Numbered from the stretch's first letter, positions 1 through 5,504 are shown. The stretch is 7,206 bases of DNA from Acidobacteriaceae bacterium (GCA_003140785.1 PLKY01000286.1:1-7206); one strand, 5' to 3'. A program made the numbers and translations. Notes: generated by a model not told the origin, from the sequence alone.

Positions 1-499
1 TGTGGATCACCTCGCGGCGATACGCCTTGAAGGTCGTCCCAAAATCATGAATGTCCACGCCCGACAATTTCGCCATCAGCCAGTTCGCGCAGCGGGACGG
101 AATCCGTCGCATGACGAAGTTGTCAATACGCTCTTTGCGCCATCCTGACACAACGTCGTAGCCCTCTTCGAGTTTTTCAATAAAGCTGGGAATTTCGTTC
201 GGATCGTGCTGCAAATCGCCGTCCATGGCGAAAATAAAATCACCCGACGCATGATCGAAGCCGGCCGCAAGCGCCGAAGTCTGGCCAAAGTTGCGGCGCA
301 GCTTCACCACCAGCACGCGGCTATCCACCGCGGCAATCTCTTCTAGCAGTTTATACGTGCGATCGCTCGACCCGTCGTCGACCAGAACAAGCTCAAAACT
401 GTTGCCCACCTGCTCCATCACCTGTTTCAGGCGCGCATACAAAACGGTCACATTCTCCTCTTCGTTGTGAAAAGGAACGACGATGGAATATTTCGGCAT
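1..499 (-). CDS. Family 2 glycosyltransferase (DPM1/GtrB-like), partial
   Basis: This is the N-terminal 166 residues of a GT-A fold glycosyltransferase; the C-terminus lies beyond the left edge. Visible motifs are the N-terminal strand YSIVVPFHNEEENV (residues 4-17), the nucleotide-binding DDGSSD (41-46), NFGQTSALAAGFDHA (70-84) and the metal-binding DGDLQHDP (93-100). HDFGTTFKAYRREVI (151-165) matches the region after the catalytic loop in polyprenyl-phosphate glycosyltransferases. Family members move a sugar from a nucleotide donor to a lipid carrier at the cytoplasmic membrane, and many carry C-terminal membrane helices that cannot be seen here. The ATG at 499-497 has no clear Shine-Dalgarno. 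A TATACT hexamer lies only six bases upstream of it, so a leaderless transcript is possible. The TPR gene lies 138 bp upstream on the same strand. The family is secure; the donor sugar and acceptor are unknown. Confidence 0.93.
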   Translation of the reverse strand, partial: MPKYSIVVPFHNEEENVTVLYARLKQVMEQVGNSFELVLVDDGSSDRTYKLLEEIAAVDSRVLVVKLRRNFGQTSALAAGFDHASGDFIFAMDGDLQHDPNEIPSFIEKLEEGYDVVSGWRKERIDNFVMRRIPSRCANWLMAKLSGVDIHDFGTTFKAYRREVIH

Positions 500-605
500 G
501 TTAGTAGTATAAACGTCCGCTTAGCGAATTGGATGCAAGACATGCTTGCCCAGAAACGAAATAAGAAACGAATCAGGCAACGAAACAATCACTCATGGGC
601 AAAGC

Positions 606-630
606 CCTCAGTCGCGCTAAAGCCGCGTGA
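606..630. repeat. Possible degenerate copy of the GGCTTTAGC-type interspersed repeat
   Basis: The spacer between the glycosyltransferase and TPR genes holds CGCGCTAAAGCCGCG at 613-627. On the minus strand this contains GGCTTTAGC, the same core as the repeat near 3933-3944. Just upstream, GGGCAAAGCCC (598-608) can form a four-pair hairpin. Both are short, so this is a tentative repeat call based on core identity. The rest of 500-637 shows nothing recognisable beyond AAACGAA-like runs. Confidence 0.3.
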
Positions 631-637
631 CCGGCAT

Positions 638-958
638 TTAGCGATCCAGTTCATCAAGCATCGCCTGCATCTCGCTGAGTGCATGACGGTTCCCTGTACG
701 GGCTGCGCAGCTGATTCCGCCCTTCAACCGCTCGATCGCTTCGTTTTTTCGTCCCGCGTTAGCCAGCGTCTGCGCCGACATAAAATACGCCGCGGTGTAG
801 TCTGAATCGTTGGCCAGCAAGAGGTCGAATTCCTTCAGCGCCTCTTCCGCATCGCCGCGGCCAGCCAACTCCATGGCAATGCCGTAGCGGGCAAAGCTGC
901 TCTTCGCGTCAAGCGCGAGAATTTCCCGTAGTCCTGCGATCTTGTCTGTGCTGCTCAT
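638..958 (-). CDS. Small tetratricopeptide repeat (TPR) protein
   Basis: A 106-residue soluble protein made almost entirely of two TPR-like helix pairs. The first spans about residues 22-54 (FARYGIAMELAGRGDAEEAL then EFDLLLANDSDY). The second spans about 55-91 (AAYFMSAQTLANAGRKNEAI then ERLKGGISCAARTGNR). A short capping helix follows (HALSEMQAMLDEL). The small and large residues at TPR positions (G, A, Y, A) are in place. It has no signal peptide and no catalytic domain, so it is probably a cytoplasmic scaffold or adaptor. The frame stays open far upstream, antisense to the thioesterase gene, but TPR-like sequence begins only after the ATG at 958, so that start is chosen. A GGGGAA stretch lies about 12 nt upstream. 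It is divergent from the thioesterase gene and 138 bp upstream of the glycosyltransferase, possibly cotranscribed. Its partner is unknown. Confidence 0.85.
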   Translation of the reverse strand: MSSTDKIAGLREILALDAKSSFARYGIAMELAGRGDAEEALKEFDLLLANDSDYTAAYFMSAQTLANAGRKNEAIERLKGGISCAARTGNRHALSEMQAMLDELDR

Positions 959-1102
959 GTTTTGCAGACTTTCCCCAAACCGATTTGCGTAATTGGCGTG
1001 GATTGCCGAAACTGGACTTGTCTCCCCATGGACCCGTCTTCGCCATAACCATTGTAGCGAAGAACAGGTCAACTGGCGGTGAATGAATGGAGCAAGCACG
1101 CA

Positions 1103-1645
1103 ATGAGTTCCACTGAGACCGGCCCGATCGCGCGGACAGTCGCCAGCACGCAGTCGGAAATGACTGAAATCATTCTGCCCAACGACGCCAACACCCTTGG
1201 CAATCTTCTCGGCGGCCGCCTCATGCATTTTATTGACTTGACCGGCGCCATGGCCGCCTACCGTCACACCCGCACCCACGTCGTCACCGCAGCGATGGAC
1301 CACATCGATTTCATCCAACCGGTGCACGTTGGCGATCTGCTGATCCTCAAATCCAGCGTTAATCGGGCCTTTAACACCTCCGTCGAGGTGGGTGTAAAAG
1401 TCTGGGTCGAGCATCCACAGACCGGATCGATGCTCCATGTCGCCAGCGCGTACCTCGTTTTCGTGGCCATCGACAAAGACGGAAAACGCCAAAAAGTGCC
1501 CGGCCTGCAACCGGAAACGGCGAACGAGATTCGCCGCTATGGCGATGCCTTGCGCCGCCGCGAATACCGCGAAGCAGAAGTAGCCCGCCGCAAGAAAGCG
1601 AAAGCTGCCACCGCCGCACAAAGTCCTGATCCAATTCGATCCTGA
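1103..1645 (+). CDS. Acyl-CoA thioesterase, hotdog fold (YciA/ACOT-like)
   Basis: A 180-residue single-hotdog protein expected to hydrolyse acyl-CoA to free acid and CoA in the cytoplasm. The hallmark is LPNDANTLGNLLGGRLMHFID (residues 25-45). It carries the N-x-x-G-x-x-x-G-G segment and an acidic residue (D45) on the central helix, at the position equivalent to the catalytic Asp of YciA-type enzymes. The next hotdog strands are VVTAAMDHIDFIQPVHVGDLLILKS (60-84), SVEVGVKVWVEH and HVASAYLVFVAID. The C-terminal tail from about residue 145 is highly basic (RRREYREAEVARRKKAKA) and probably helical. The ATG at 1103 is preferred because GGAG lies 10 nt upstream and the protein then starts MSSTET, as homologues typically do. 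An in-frame GTG at 1079 would add eight residues. The gene stands alone on the plus strand. Chain-length preference cannot be read from the sequence. Confidence 0.9.
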   Translation: MSSTETGPIARTVASTQSEMTEIILPNDANTLGNLLGGRLMHFIDLTGAMAAYRHTRTHVVTAAMDHIDFIQPVHVGDLLILKSSVNRAFNTSVEVGVKVWVEHPQTGSMLHVASAYLVFVAIDKDGKRQKVPGLQPETANEIRRYGDALRRREYREAEVARRKKAKAATAAQSPDPIRS

Positions 1646-1683
1646 TCCTTGCCCGCAACGCTCATTGAATAAATGTTGTCTCC

Positions 1684-1730
1684 TTGAGGGACCCTGAACG
1701 GAGTGAAGGGGAGTCGAAGGACCTGCGGTT
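1684..1730. repeat. Interspersed repeat module of the 'SEGESKDL' type
   Basis: The stretch from AGGGACCCTGAACGGAGTG through GGGGAGTCGAAGGACCTGC carries an imperfect internal repeat: AGGGACC near the start and AGGACC near the end. One reading frame gives RDPERSEGESKDLRF. From memory, peptides like this are spurious translations of a short intergenic repeat that recurs across many bacterial genomes. Here it sits between two plus-strand genes and directly precedes the hairpin repeat at 1757-1802. Only one copy occurs in the window, so the repeat call rests on recall rather than on a second copy. Confidence 0.5.
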
Positions 1731-1756
1731 CGGGAACTTTCGATCACCACGACATC

Positions 1757-1802
1757 GGGTGCCCCAGGTCTGGATTCTCAGACCTGGGAAGGCACGAACC
1801 CA
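1757..1802. repeat. Hairpin repeat, copy 1 (GGGTGC-flanked)
   Basis: GGGTGC is followed by a perfect ten-pair stem, CCCAGGTCTG (1763-1772) with CAGACCTGGG (1779-1788), and a six-base loop GATTCT. After the stem come AA, GGCAC and GAACCCA. The outer GGG and TGC can also pair with GCA and CCC downstream, extending the structure. A second copy at 3797-3843 has the same spacing and flanks but two compensated stem changes. No T-run follows, so it is not a typical intrinsic terminator. It lies about 80 bp before the cobalamin-binding-like gene. Confidence 0.75.
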
Positions 1803-1867
1803 AATGACCGCGTCCAACAAGGCTTACTCCGAAGTTCCGAAACAATATCGAGCCAAAGTTCATAGTT

Positions 1868-2737
1868 ATGTCAACTTCCTTTCAATCGTCATCGCATCCA
1901 ACAGACTTCCCCCGCCGCATCGTCTGCCTCACCGACGAGACGACGGAAACCCTCTACCTGCTGGGCGAACAAGACCGCATCGTCGGCGTCTCCGGATACG
2001 CCAAGCGTCCTCCCGAAGCGCGAAAGAAACCGCGCGTCTCCGCGTTTCGCAACGCCAACATCGAAGCAATCCTCGACCTCAAGCCCGACCTCATCCTCAC
2101 CTTCTCCGACGTACAGGCCGAAATCACGCGAAATCTCGTCCTCCGCGGCGCTACTGTCCTCAACTTCAACCAGCGCAGCATCGCCGAAATCTTCGACATG
2201 ATCTCCTTACTCGCACGTCTAGTCGGCAAGCCAACAGAAGGGCGCACGCTTGTTGAAGAATTGCAAAACGGCCTACGCGAAATAGAAGCTTCGGCCCGAA
2301 AATTCCCGCGCCGCCCACGCGTTTACTTTGAAGAATGGAAAGATCCACTCATCAGCGGCATCCGATGGGTCGAAGAACTTGTCTCCATTGCAGGCGGTGA
2401 CCCAATCTTTCCCGAACTACGCGAATGCGGAAAAGCACAGGACCGCGTCGTCGATCCATCCTCCGTCGTCGCGCGCGATCCCGAAGTGATCCTCGCCTCG
2501 TGGTGCGGCATGAAAGTTAGCATCGACGCCATTCGTGCGCGGCCCGGCTGGGAGAACACCAGCGCCGTGCGCAACGGCCACATCTACGAAATCCCTTCTA
2601 CCTGCATCCTGCAGCCAGGACCCGCCTCACTCACGGAAGGCGTGCGACAACTGCACGCAGTCCTCGCGCACGTCGTCGATGCCAATGTCGCTCCCGGACT
2701 CAAGCCGACCGAATTCACCGATCCCTGCCTCCTGTAA
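1868..2737 (+). CDS. Cobalamin-binding-type periplasmic-binding-fold protein (BtuF-like), no signal peptide
   Basis: A 289-residue member of the class III substrate-binding fold (BtuF/FhuD-like). Lobe 1 begins RIVCLTDETTETLYLLGEQDRIVGVSGYA (residues 17-45). It has the typical IEAILDLKPDLILTFSDVQ (65-83) and then SIAEIFDMISLLARLVGKP (104-122), the long linking helix. Lobe 2 has RVYFEEWKDPLISGIRWVEELVSIAGGDPIF (151-181), PEVILASWCG (205-214) and the end segment WENTSAVRNGHIYEIP (228-243). BtuF relatives deliver corrinoids, and others iron chelates, to an ABC permease. Here the N-terminus is polar (MSTSFQSSSHPTDFPRR), with no signal sequence or lipobox and no in-frame upstream start that adds one. 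No permease or ATPase gene is adjacent, and no cobalamin-riboswitch B12-box core is visible upstream. It may be cytoplasmic. Family assignment is good; ligand is unproven. Confidence 0.85.
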   Translation: MSTSFQSSSHPTDFPRRIVCLTDETTETLYLLGEQDRIVGVSGYAKRPPEARKKPRVSAFRNANIEAILDLKPDLILTFSDVQAEITRNLVLRGATVLNFNQRSIAEIFDMISLLARLVGKPTEGRTLVEELQNGLREIEASARKFPRRPRVYFEEWKDPLISGIRWVEELVSIAGGDPIFPELRECGKAQDRVVDPSSVVARDPEVILASWCGMKVSIDAIRARPGWENTSAVRNGHIYEIPSTCILQPGPASLTEGVRQLHAVLAHVVDANVAPGLKPTEFTDPCLL

Positions 2738-2768
2738 GATTCTAAGTAGACCCGCTCGCCGGAGCCCA

Positions 2769-2840
2769 ATGTCCGCGACGGATCGAAGCATCTCGAAGCC
2801 GAAAAAATCCCCAGCGGAAAACTGGCTTCCTCAGGAGTGA
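2769..2840 (+). CDS. Possible 23-residue upstream peptide ahead of mrp
   Basis: An ATG at 2769 is preceded by GGAG with a four-base spacer. It opens a 23-codon frame reading MSATDRSISKPKK, ending in WLPQE and stopping at TGA 2838-2840. Its last sense codon and stop overlap or abut the Shine-Dalgarno of mrp (AGGAG, 2833-2837), and the stop lies three bases before the mrp ATG. It could be a leader peptide coupled to mrp translation, or chance. The peptide is lysine- and serine-rich with no recognisable domain. Confidence 0.22.
   Translation: MSATDRSISKPKKSPAENWLPQE
2833..2837 (+). promoter_or_regulatory. Ribosome binding site of mrp
   Basis: AGGAG lies six bases before the ATG at 2844. It is among the best Shine-Dalgarno matches in the window and fixes the start of the Mrp protein. 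Confidence 0.75.
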
Positions 2841-2843
2841 TCA

Positions 2844-3674
2844 ATGGCTCATTCTCACGCCATGCCGTCGCCGATGGCGTTGCCCGGCGTCTCGAAAATC
2901 GTCGCAGTCGGTTCGGGCAAAGGCGGCGTCGGCAAAACCACAGTCGCCGTCAATCTCGCCATCGCGCTTTCCAGGCTCGGCCAACGCGTCGGCCTCATCG
3001 ACGCGGATATCTACGGCCCAAACGTCCCGTTGATGATGGGTTCAACGCAACAGCCGCTCGTCGGCACGAACAATCAGATTCAGCCCAACGAAGCGCACGG
3101 CATCAAGACCATCTCCGTCGGTTACATCTCGCCCGGCGACAAGCCGATGGTGATGCGCGGCCCCATGCTGCACCAGATCATTCGCCAGTTTTTGCAGCAG
3201 GTCGACTGGGGAGAGCTCGACTACCTCATCGTCGATCTGCCGCCCGGCACCGGCGACGTTGTCATCTCGCTCGTCCAAACAGTCCCGCTCACCGGAGCCG
3301 TCGTCGTCAGCACGCCCAGCGACGTCAGCCTGCAGGACGCCCGCAAGGCTCTCGAGATGTTTGCGCAGGTCAACGTTGAAGTGCTCGGCATCGTCGAAAA
3401 CATGAGCCACTTCACCTGCCCGCATTGCCATCACGAGATCGACATCTTCTCCAAAGGCGGCGCCGAGCGCACAGCAAAACAATTCAATATTCCGTTCCTC
3501 GGATCAATCGAGTTGATCCCCGCAATTCGGGAAGGCGGCGATCGCGGTCTGCCTGTCACACTCGCCGGACCCAAGAGTCCGCAGGCCGCAGAGTTCTTCG
3601 GTATCGCGCAAAAGCTGATGGAACGCGCCGAAGCCGCAGCCGCCGCCAGCACCGACGTGCTCGAAATCAGCTAA
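2844..3674 (+). CDS. mrp: Mrp/ApbC (NBP35-type) iron-sulfur cluster carrier P-loop ATPase
   Basis: A 276-residue deviant-Walker (SIMIBI/MinD-class) ATPase that carries and transfers Fe-S clusters to apoproteins in the cytoplasm. It shows the deviant Walker A GSGKGGVGKTT (residues 23-33) and switch I DADIYGPNVPLMMG (53-66). MRGPMLHQIIRQFLQQVDWG (104-123) and the Walker B-like DYLIVDLPPGTGD (126-138) follow. The CPHC pair (C192, C195), after VENMSHFTCPHC, is where Mrp/NBP35 dimers bridge a [4Fe-4S] cluster. Many bacterial Mrp proteins have an N-terminal MIP18/DUF59 domain. This one begins with only about 16 residues (MAHSHAMPSPMALPGV) before the P-loop, so it is the short form. The C-terminus is an alanine-rich helix. 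A strong Shine-Dalgarno supports the start. It lies 106 bp downstream of the BtuF-like gene on the same strand and may share its transcript. Confidence 0.95.
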   Translation: MAHSHAMPSPMALPGVSKIVAVGSGKGGVGKTTVAVNLAIALSRLGQRVGLIDADIYGPNVPLMMGSTQQPLVGTNNQIQPNEAHGIKTISVGYISPGDKPMVMRGPMLHQIIRQFLQQVDWGELDYLIVDLPPGTGDVVISLVQTVPLTGAVVVSTPSDVSLQDARKALEMFAQVNVEVLGIVENMSHFTCPHCHHEIDIFSKGGAERTAKQFNIPFLGSIELIPAIREGGDRGLPVTLAGPKSPQAAEFFGIAQKLMERAEAAAAASTDVLEIS

Positions 3675-3687
3675 CCACCTGCGGTGG
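3675..3687 (+). other. Small hairpin directly after the mrp stop codon
   Basis: CCACC (3675-3679) and GGTGG (3683-3687) can form a five-pair stem with a three-base loop immediately after the TAA. No T-run follows, so it is not a standard intrinsic terminator. It might protect the 3' end or be part of a degraded repeat, since GGGGCTAA follows. Confidence 0.3.
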
Positions 3688-3750
3688 GGCTAACTGCCTT
3701 CGGCGTATCCGCGAGAAACAGTGAGTTGATGTGCGATCGTCAGCGGTGTC

Positions 3751-3771
3751 GTCTTGCAGACTACTTTTTTT
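3751..3771 (+). terminator. Weak candidate rho-independent terminator for mrp
   Basis: GTCT (3751-3754) and AGAC (3758-3761) form a four-pair stem with loop TGC. TAC and seven consecutive T residues (3765-3771) follow. The T-run and its position about 90 bp past the mrp stop fit a terminator, but the stem is short, so confidence is low. Confidence 0.27.
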
Positions 3772-3796
3772 CGAACCATCGACGGGCACGGAAATT

Positions 3797-3843
3797 GGGT
3801 GCCCCATGTCTCGCTTTTGAGACATGGGAAAGCAACGATCCCA
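3797..3843. repeat. Hairpin repeat, copy 2 (GGGTGC-flanked)
   Basis: GGGTGC is followed by the ten-pair stem CCCATGTCTC (3803-3812) with GAGACATGGG (3819-3828) and a six-base loop GCTTTT. After the stem come AA, AGCAACGA and TCCCA. It matches copy 1 (1757-1802) in the leading ten bases, stem length, loop length and trailing sequence. It differs at stem positions 5 and 10, each compensated on the other arm. It sits in the gap after mrp. Confidence 0.75.
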
Positions 3844-3893
3844 AACCGTTTTTCGCGAAGGAAGCACGCGATGCGCGGAAGACGGAGGGAGCA

Positions 3894-3950
3894 GGGGCCT
3901 TCAGGCCCATGAATCCCGTTCGCAAACGAAACGGGCTTTAGCCCCGGAAG
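3894..3950. repeat. Compound GGGCCTTCAGGCCC / GGGCTTTAGCCC repeat
   Basis: Three short hairpins lie end to end: GGGCC-TTCA-GGCCC (3895-3908), CCCGTT with AACGGG (3915-3920 and 3930-3935) and GGGC-TTTA-GCCC (3933-3944). The last two share GGG and so are mutually exclusive. From memory, GGGCTAAAGCCC and GGGCTGAAGCCC motifs in pairs are a recurrent intergenic repeat in Terriglobia genomes. A degenerate partner may lie at 606-630. No coding frame of note crosses it. Confidence 0.5.
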
Positions 3951-3968
3951 CCTCCAACGCAATCACCC

Positions 3969-4002
3969 AAAAAAGAAAAAGCGGAGCATCGCGCCCCGCT
4001 TT
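3969..4002 (-). terminator. Rho-independent terminator of the WXXGXW gene
   Basis: Read on the minus strand, AAAGCGGGGC (4002-3993) pairs with GCTCCGCTTT (3987-3978) around the loop GCGAT. This gives a ten-pair stem with one G-U wobble, followed by a T-rich tail (TTCTTTTTT at 3977-3969). It starts 19 bp past the WXXGXW stop codon. On the plus strand the same position is an A-C mismatch, although a TTTCTTTT run also follows there. The minus direction is therefore favoured, with weaker bidirectional activity possible. Confidence 0.82.
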
Positions 4003-4021
4003 CTTTTACTCAAATGTTCTC

Positions 4022-4312
4022 TTACCGCCAGTGCCCTTCCACCAGCACCCATCCACCATGGCGATGAACCCAGTGATGCTGCACCCATACAGCATGGGGA
4101 CGCGGCGGGTGGTCGTAGTGACCCGGCACCCAGACATAACGGCCGCCATCCCACCGGTGATAGCCGCCAACCCATACAAAGCCCGCACCCGGAGGCGGAC
4201 CCGGATGCTCAACAATCGGTGCCGGCGGACCGATGCGCACATACACCTGCGCAAACGAGGCCGCAGGAAGCAGAGTGAAAGCAAGCAATGCTGCGAGTGC
4301 AATTTTCTTCAC
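4022..4312 (-). CDS. Exported WXXGXW (YXWGXW)-repeat protein
   Basis: A 96-residue secreted protein of unknown function. Residues 1-21 form a classic signal peptide (KK, then IALAALLAFTLLPAASFA) with likely cleavage before QVYV. After a proline-rich stretch (IGPPAPIVEHPGPPPGAG, 27-44) come aromatic repeats of the form x-W-V-x-G-x-[YHW]: FVWVGGYHRW (45-54), YVWVPGHY (59-66), AVWVQHHW (74-81) and WVLVEGHW (88-95). This matches the WXXGXW repeat family found in proteobacterial and acidobacterial envelope proteins. The mature part is rich in His and Trp, so metal or surface binding is conceivable but unproven. The start is GTG (4312-4310). AAGGAG lies 10 nt upstream, and an in-frame TGA just before excludes a longer form. 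It is monocistronic, with its own terminator, in the gap downstream of threonine aldolase. Confidence 0.85.
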   Translation of the reverse strand: MKKIALAALLAFTLLPAASFAQVYVRIGPPAPIVEHPGPPPGAGFVWVGGYHRWDGGRYVWVPGHYDHPPRPHAVWVQHHWVHRHGGWVLVEGHWR

Positions 4313-4344
4313 AGTCGTGAAACTCCTTCAGCGTTGAATTTCTA

Positions 4345-4369
4345 CCGGAGCCCGTTATCCCTCCGGCTC
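4345..4369 (-). promoter_or_regulatory. Alternative hairpins in the WXXGXW 5' leader
   Basis: Two stems compete in the same 25 bases. CCGGAG (4345-4350) pairs with CTCCGG (4361-4366), or GAGCC (4348-4352) pairs with GGCTC (4365-4369). The element ends about 17 bases upstream of the AAGGAG ribosome-binding site. It could influence mRNA stability or be incidental. No known riboswitch family is recognised. Confidence 0.25.
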
Positions 4370-4391
4370 TTTGCTCATTTCGAACCTGAAT

Positions 4392-4408
4392 CAAACGCAA
4401 AAGTTGCG
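4392..4408 (-). terminator. Weak candidate terminator after threonine aldolase
   Basis: On the minus strand CGCAA (4408-4404) and TTGCG (4400-4396) form a five-pair stem with loop CTT, followed by TTTGATT. It starts 44 bp past the aldolase stop. The short stem and broken T-run make this a tentative call. Confidence 0.25.
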
Positions 4409-4451
4409 CCCGCGGCCCATTCTGCCTCGCTGAACCTTGGTAACGCAACAA

Positions 4452-5504
4452 CTACTTTTTCACAGGAGTAACTAACTCGATCTCTTCCGTAAGCACTTCT
4501 GCAGCCCGCACACACGCCACCCGGCTTAAGTCGTGATGCGTCACCAGCCGAATCGCATCGCGGCCTACTGTGCCCGCAAGAATGCCTCGTGACTTCAGCC
4601 GCGCAACAACATCCGCGGCGCTCAACCCATCCACCAGCCTGAAGATCACGATGTTCGTCTCCACCGCCTCCGGATCGATCACCACGCCTTCCATATGTGA
4701 CAGGGCCTCGGCAAGTAGCCGCGCATTCGCGTGATCTTCATGCAGACGAGCCGGCATCTGCTCCAGTGCAATCAATCCCGCCGCAGCCAGCACGCCCGCC
4801 TGGCGCATGCCTCCGCCCAATGCCTTGCGATAAATCCTCGCCCGCTCCATCAACTCCGCCGAACCCACCAGCATCGATCCCACCGGCGCACCCAGCCCCT
4901 TCGACAAACAAAACATGATCGTGTCGAAACCGCGCGTCAGCGCCTTCACATCCACTCCCAGCGCCGTCGCCGCATTAAAAATCCGCGCCCCATCCAGATG
5001 CAGCGGCAGCTTCCGCTCTTTCGCTTCAGCCCAAATCTCCTCCAACACATCGACGCGCGTACATCTGCCACCAGCTAAATTCGCGGTGTTCTCAATTTCG
5101 ATCAACCCAGTCGCCGCACGAAACGAACTCCGCCCGTAGATCACAGGCTCAATGTCTTTCCAGGTTAGTGTCCCGGTCTCGGTCGCAACCGCGCGAATCA
5201 CGCACCCGGAAAACACCGCGACCGTCGCCATCTCCCAATCCAGGATGTGCGATCGCGACTCGCAGATCACTTCCTGCCCCGGCTCTGTGTGCAGGCGAAT
5301 GCCGATCTGATTCCCCATAGTTCCGGTCGGCACAAACAATGCAGCTTCGCGCCCAAAGGTCTCCGCCGCGCGTTTCTCCAGAAGATTTACGGTTGGGTCC
5401 TCTCCGTACACGTCATCGCCAACCTCGGCCGCAGCCATCGCCGCACGCATCTCCGGCGTAGGCCGCGTCACAGTGTCCGATCGCAGATCAATCAACTCTT
5501 CCAT
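4452..5504 (-). CDS. Low-specificity L-threonine aldolase (PLP-dependent)
   Basis: A 350-residue fold-type I PLP enzyme that cleaves L-threonine or allo-threonine to glycine and acetaldehyde in the cytoplasm. It starts with the family signature IDLRSDTVTRPTPEMRAAM (residues 5-23), then VGDDVYGEDPTVNLLE (28-43) and the PLP-phosphate segment VPTGTMGNQI (58-67). Further landmarks are LHLDGARIFNAA (169-180, Asp contacting the PLP ring nitrogen) and FCLSKGLGAPVGS (198-210), with K202 as Schiff-base lysine. The C-terminal RLVTHHDLS (319-327) is also typical. Length is normal for the family. The ATG at 5504 matches the homologue N-terminus and has GGGA six bases upstream. An in-frame ATG at 5573 overlaps the upstream gene's stop as TGATG and would add 23 repeat-encoded residues. 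It is probably cotranscribed with the exported-protein gene upstream. It belongs to the ltaE/gly1 family, but the exact subclass is unclear. Confidence 0.94.
   Translation of the reverse strand: MEELIDLRSDTVTRPTPEMRAAMAAAEVGDDVYGEDPTVNLLEKRAAETFGREAALFVPTGTMGNQIGIRLHTEPGQEVICESRSHILDWEMATVAVFSGCVIRAVATETGTLTWKDIEPVIYGRSSFRAATGLIEIENTANLAGGRCTRVDVLEEIWAEAKERKLPLHLDGARIFNAATALGVDVKALTRGFDTIMFCLSKGLGAPVGSMLVGSAELMERARIYRKALGGGMRQAGVLAAAGLIALEQMPARLHEDHANARLLAEALSHMEGVVIDPEAVETNIVIFRLVDGLSAADVVARLKSRGILAGTVGRDAIRLVTHHDLSRVACVRAAEVLTEEIELVTPVKK

Larger units (their letters stand above)
3688..3968. other. Gene-free gap between mrp and the WXXGXW gene
   Basis: Apart from the candidate terminator, the hairpin repeat and the GGCTTTAGC-type repeat listed separately, I see no gene here. 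The open frames crossing it have no domain-like sequence or plausible start signals. Mrp (+) and the WXXGXW gene (-) converge on this gap, so it need not hold promoters. It appears to be a landing zone for interspersed repeats. Confidence 0.5.

Noticed and set aside
1051..1073. TTGACC and TACAAT on the minus strand as a promoter for the TPR gene
   Set aside because: The two boxes are only 11 bases apart, too close for a standard sigma-70 promoter.
959..1750. Long minus-strand open frame continuous with the TPR gene and antisense to the thioesterase
   Set aside because: The extra 264 codons mirror the thioesterase gene, lack domain-like sequence, and TPR sequence begins only after the internal ATG at 958. 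The thioesterase on the plus strand explains the region.
1757..1802. Hairpin as a rho-independent terminator for the thioesterase
   Set aside because: No T-run follows either arm, it lies over 110 bp from the stop codon, and the same element recurs elsewhere with conserved flanks.
1646..1867. Cobalamin riboswitch upstream of the BtuF-like gene
   Set aside because: I looked for the B12-box core and the accompanying helices and saw none. The space is taken by two repeat modules.
2837..3379. Plus-strand frame inside mrp giving an Arg/His-rich product
   Set aside because: It is a frame shadow of mrp. The overlapping frame has Walker motifs and the CPHC cluster site.
3824..4471. Plus-strand 215-codon frame across the repeat cluster and antisense to the WXXGXW gene
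   Set aside because: It runs through intergenic repeats and a terminator and has no domain-like segments. The minus-strand gene has a signal peptide, repeats, ribosome-binding site and terminator.
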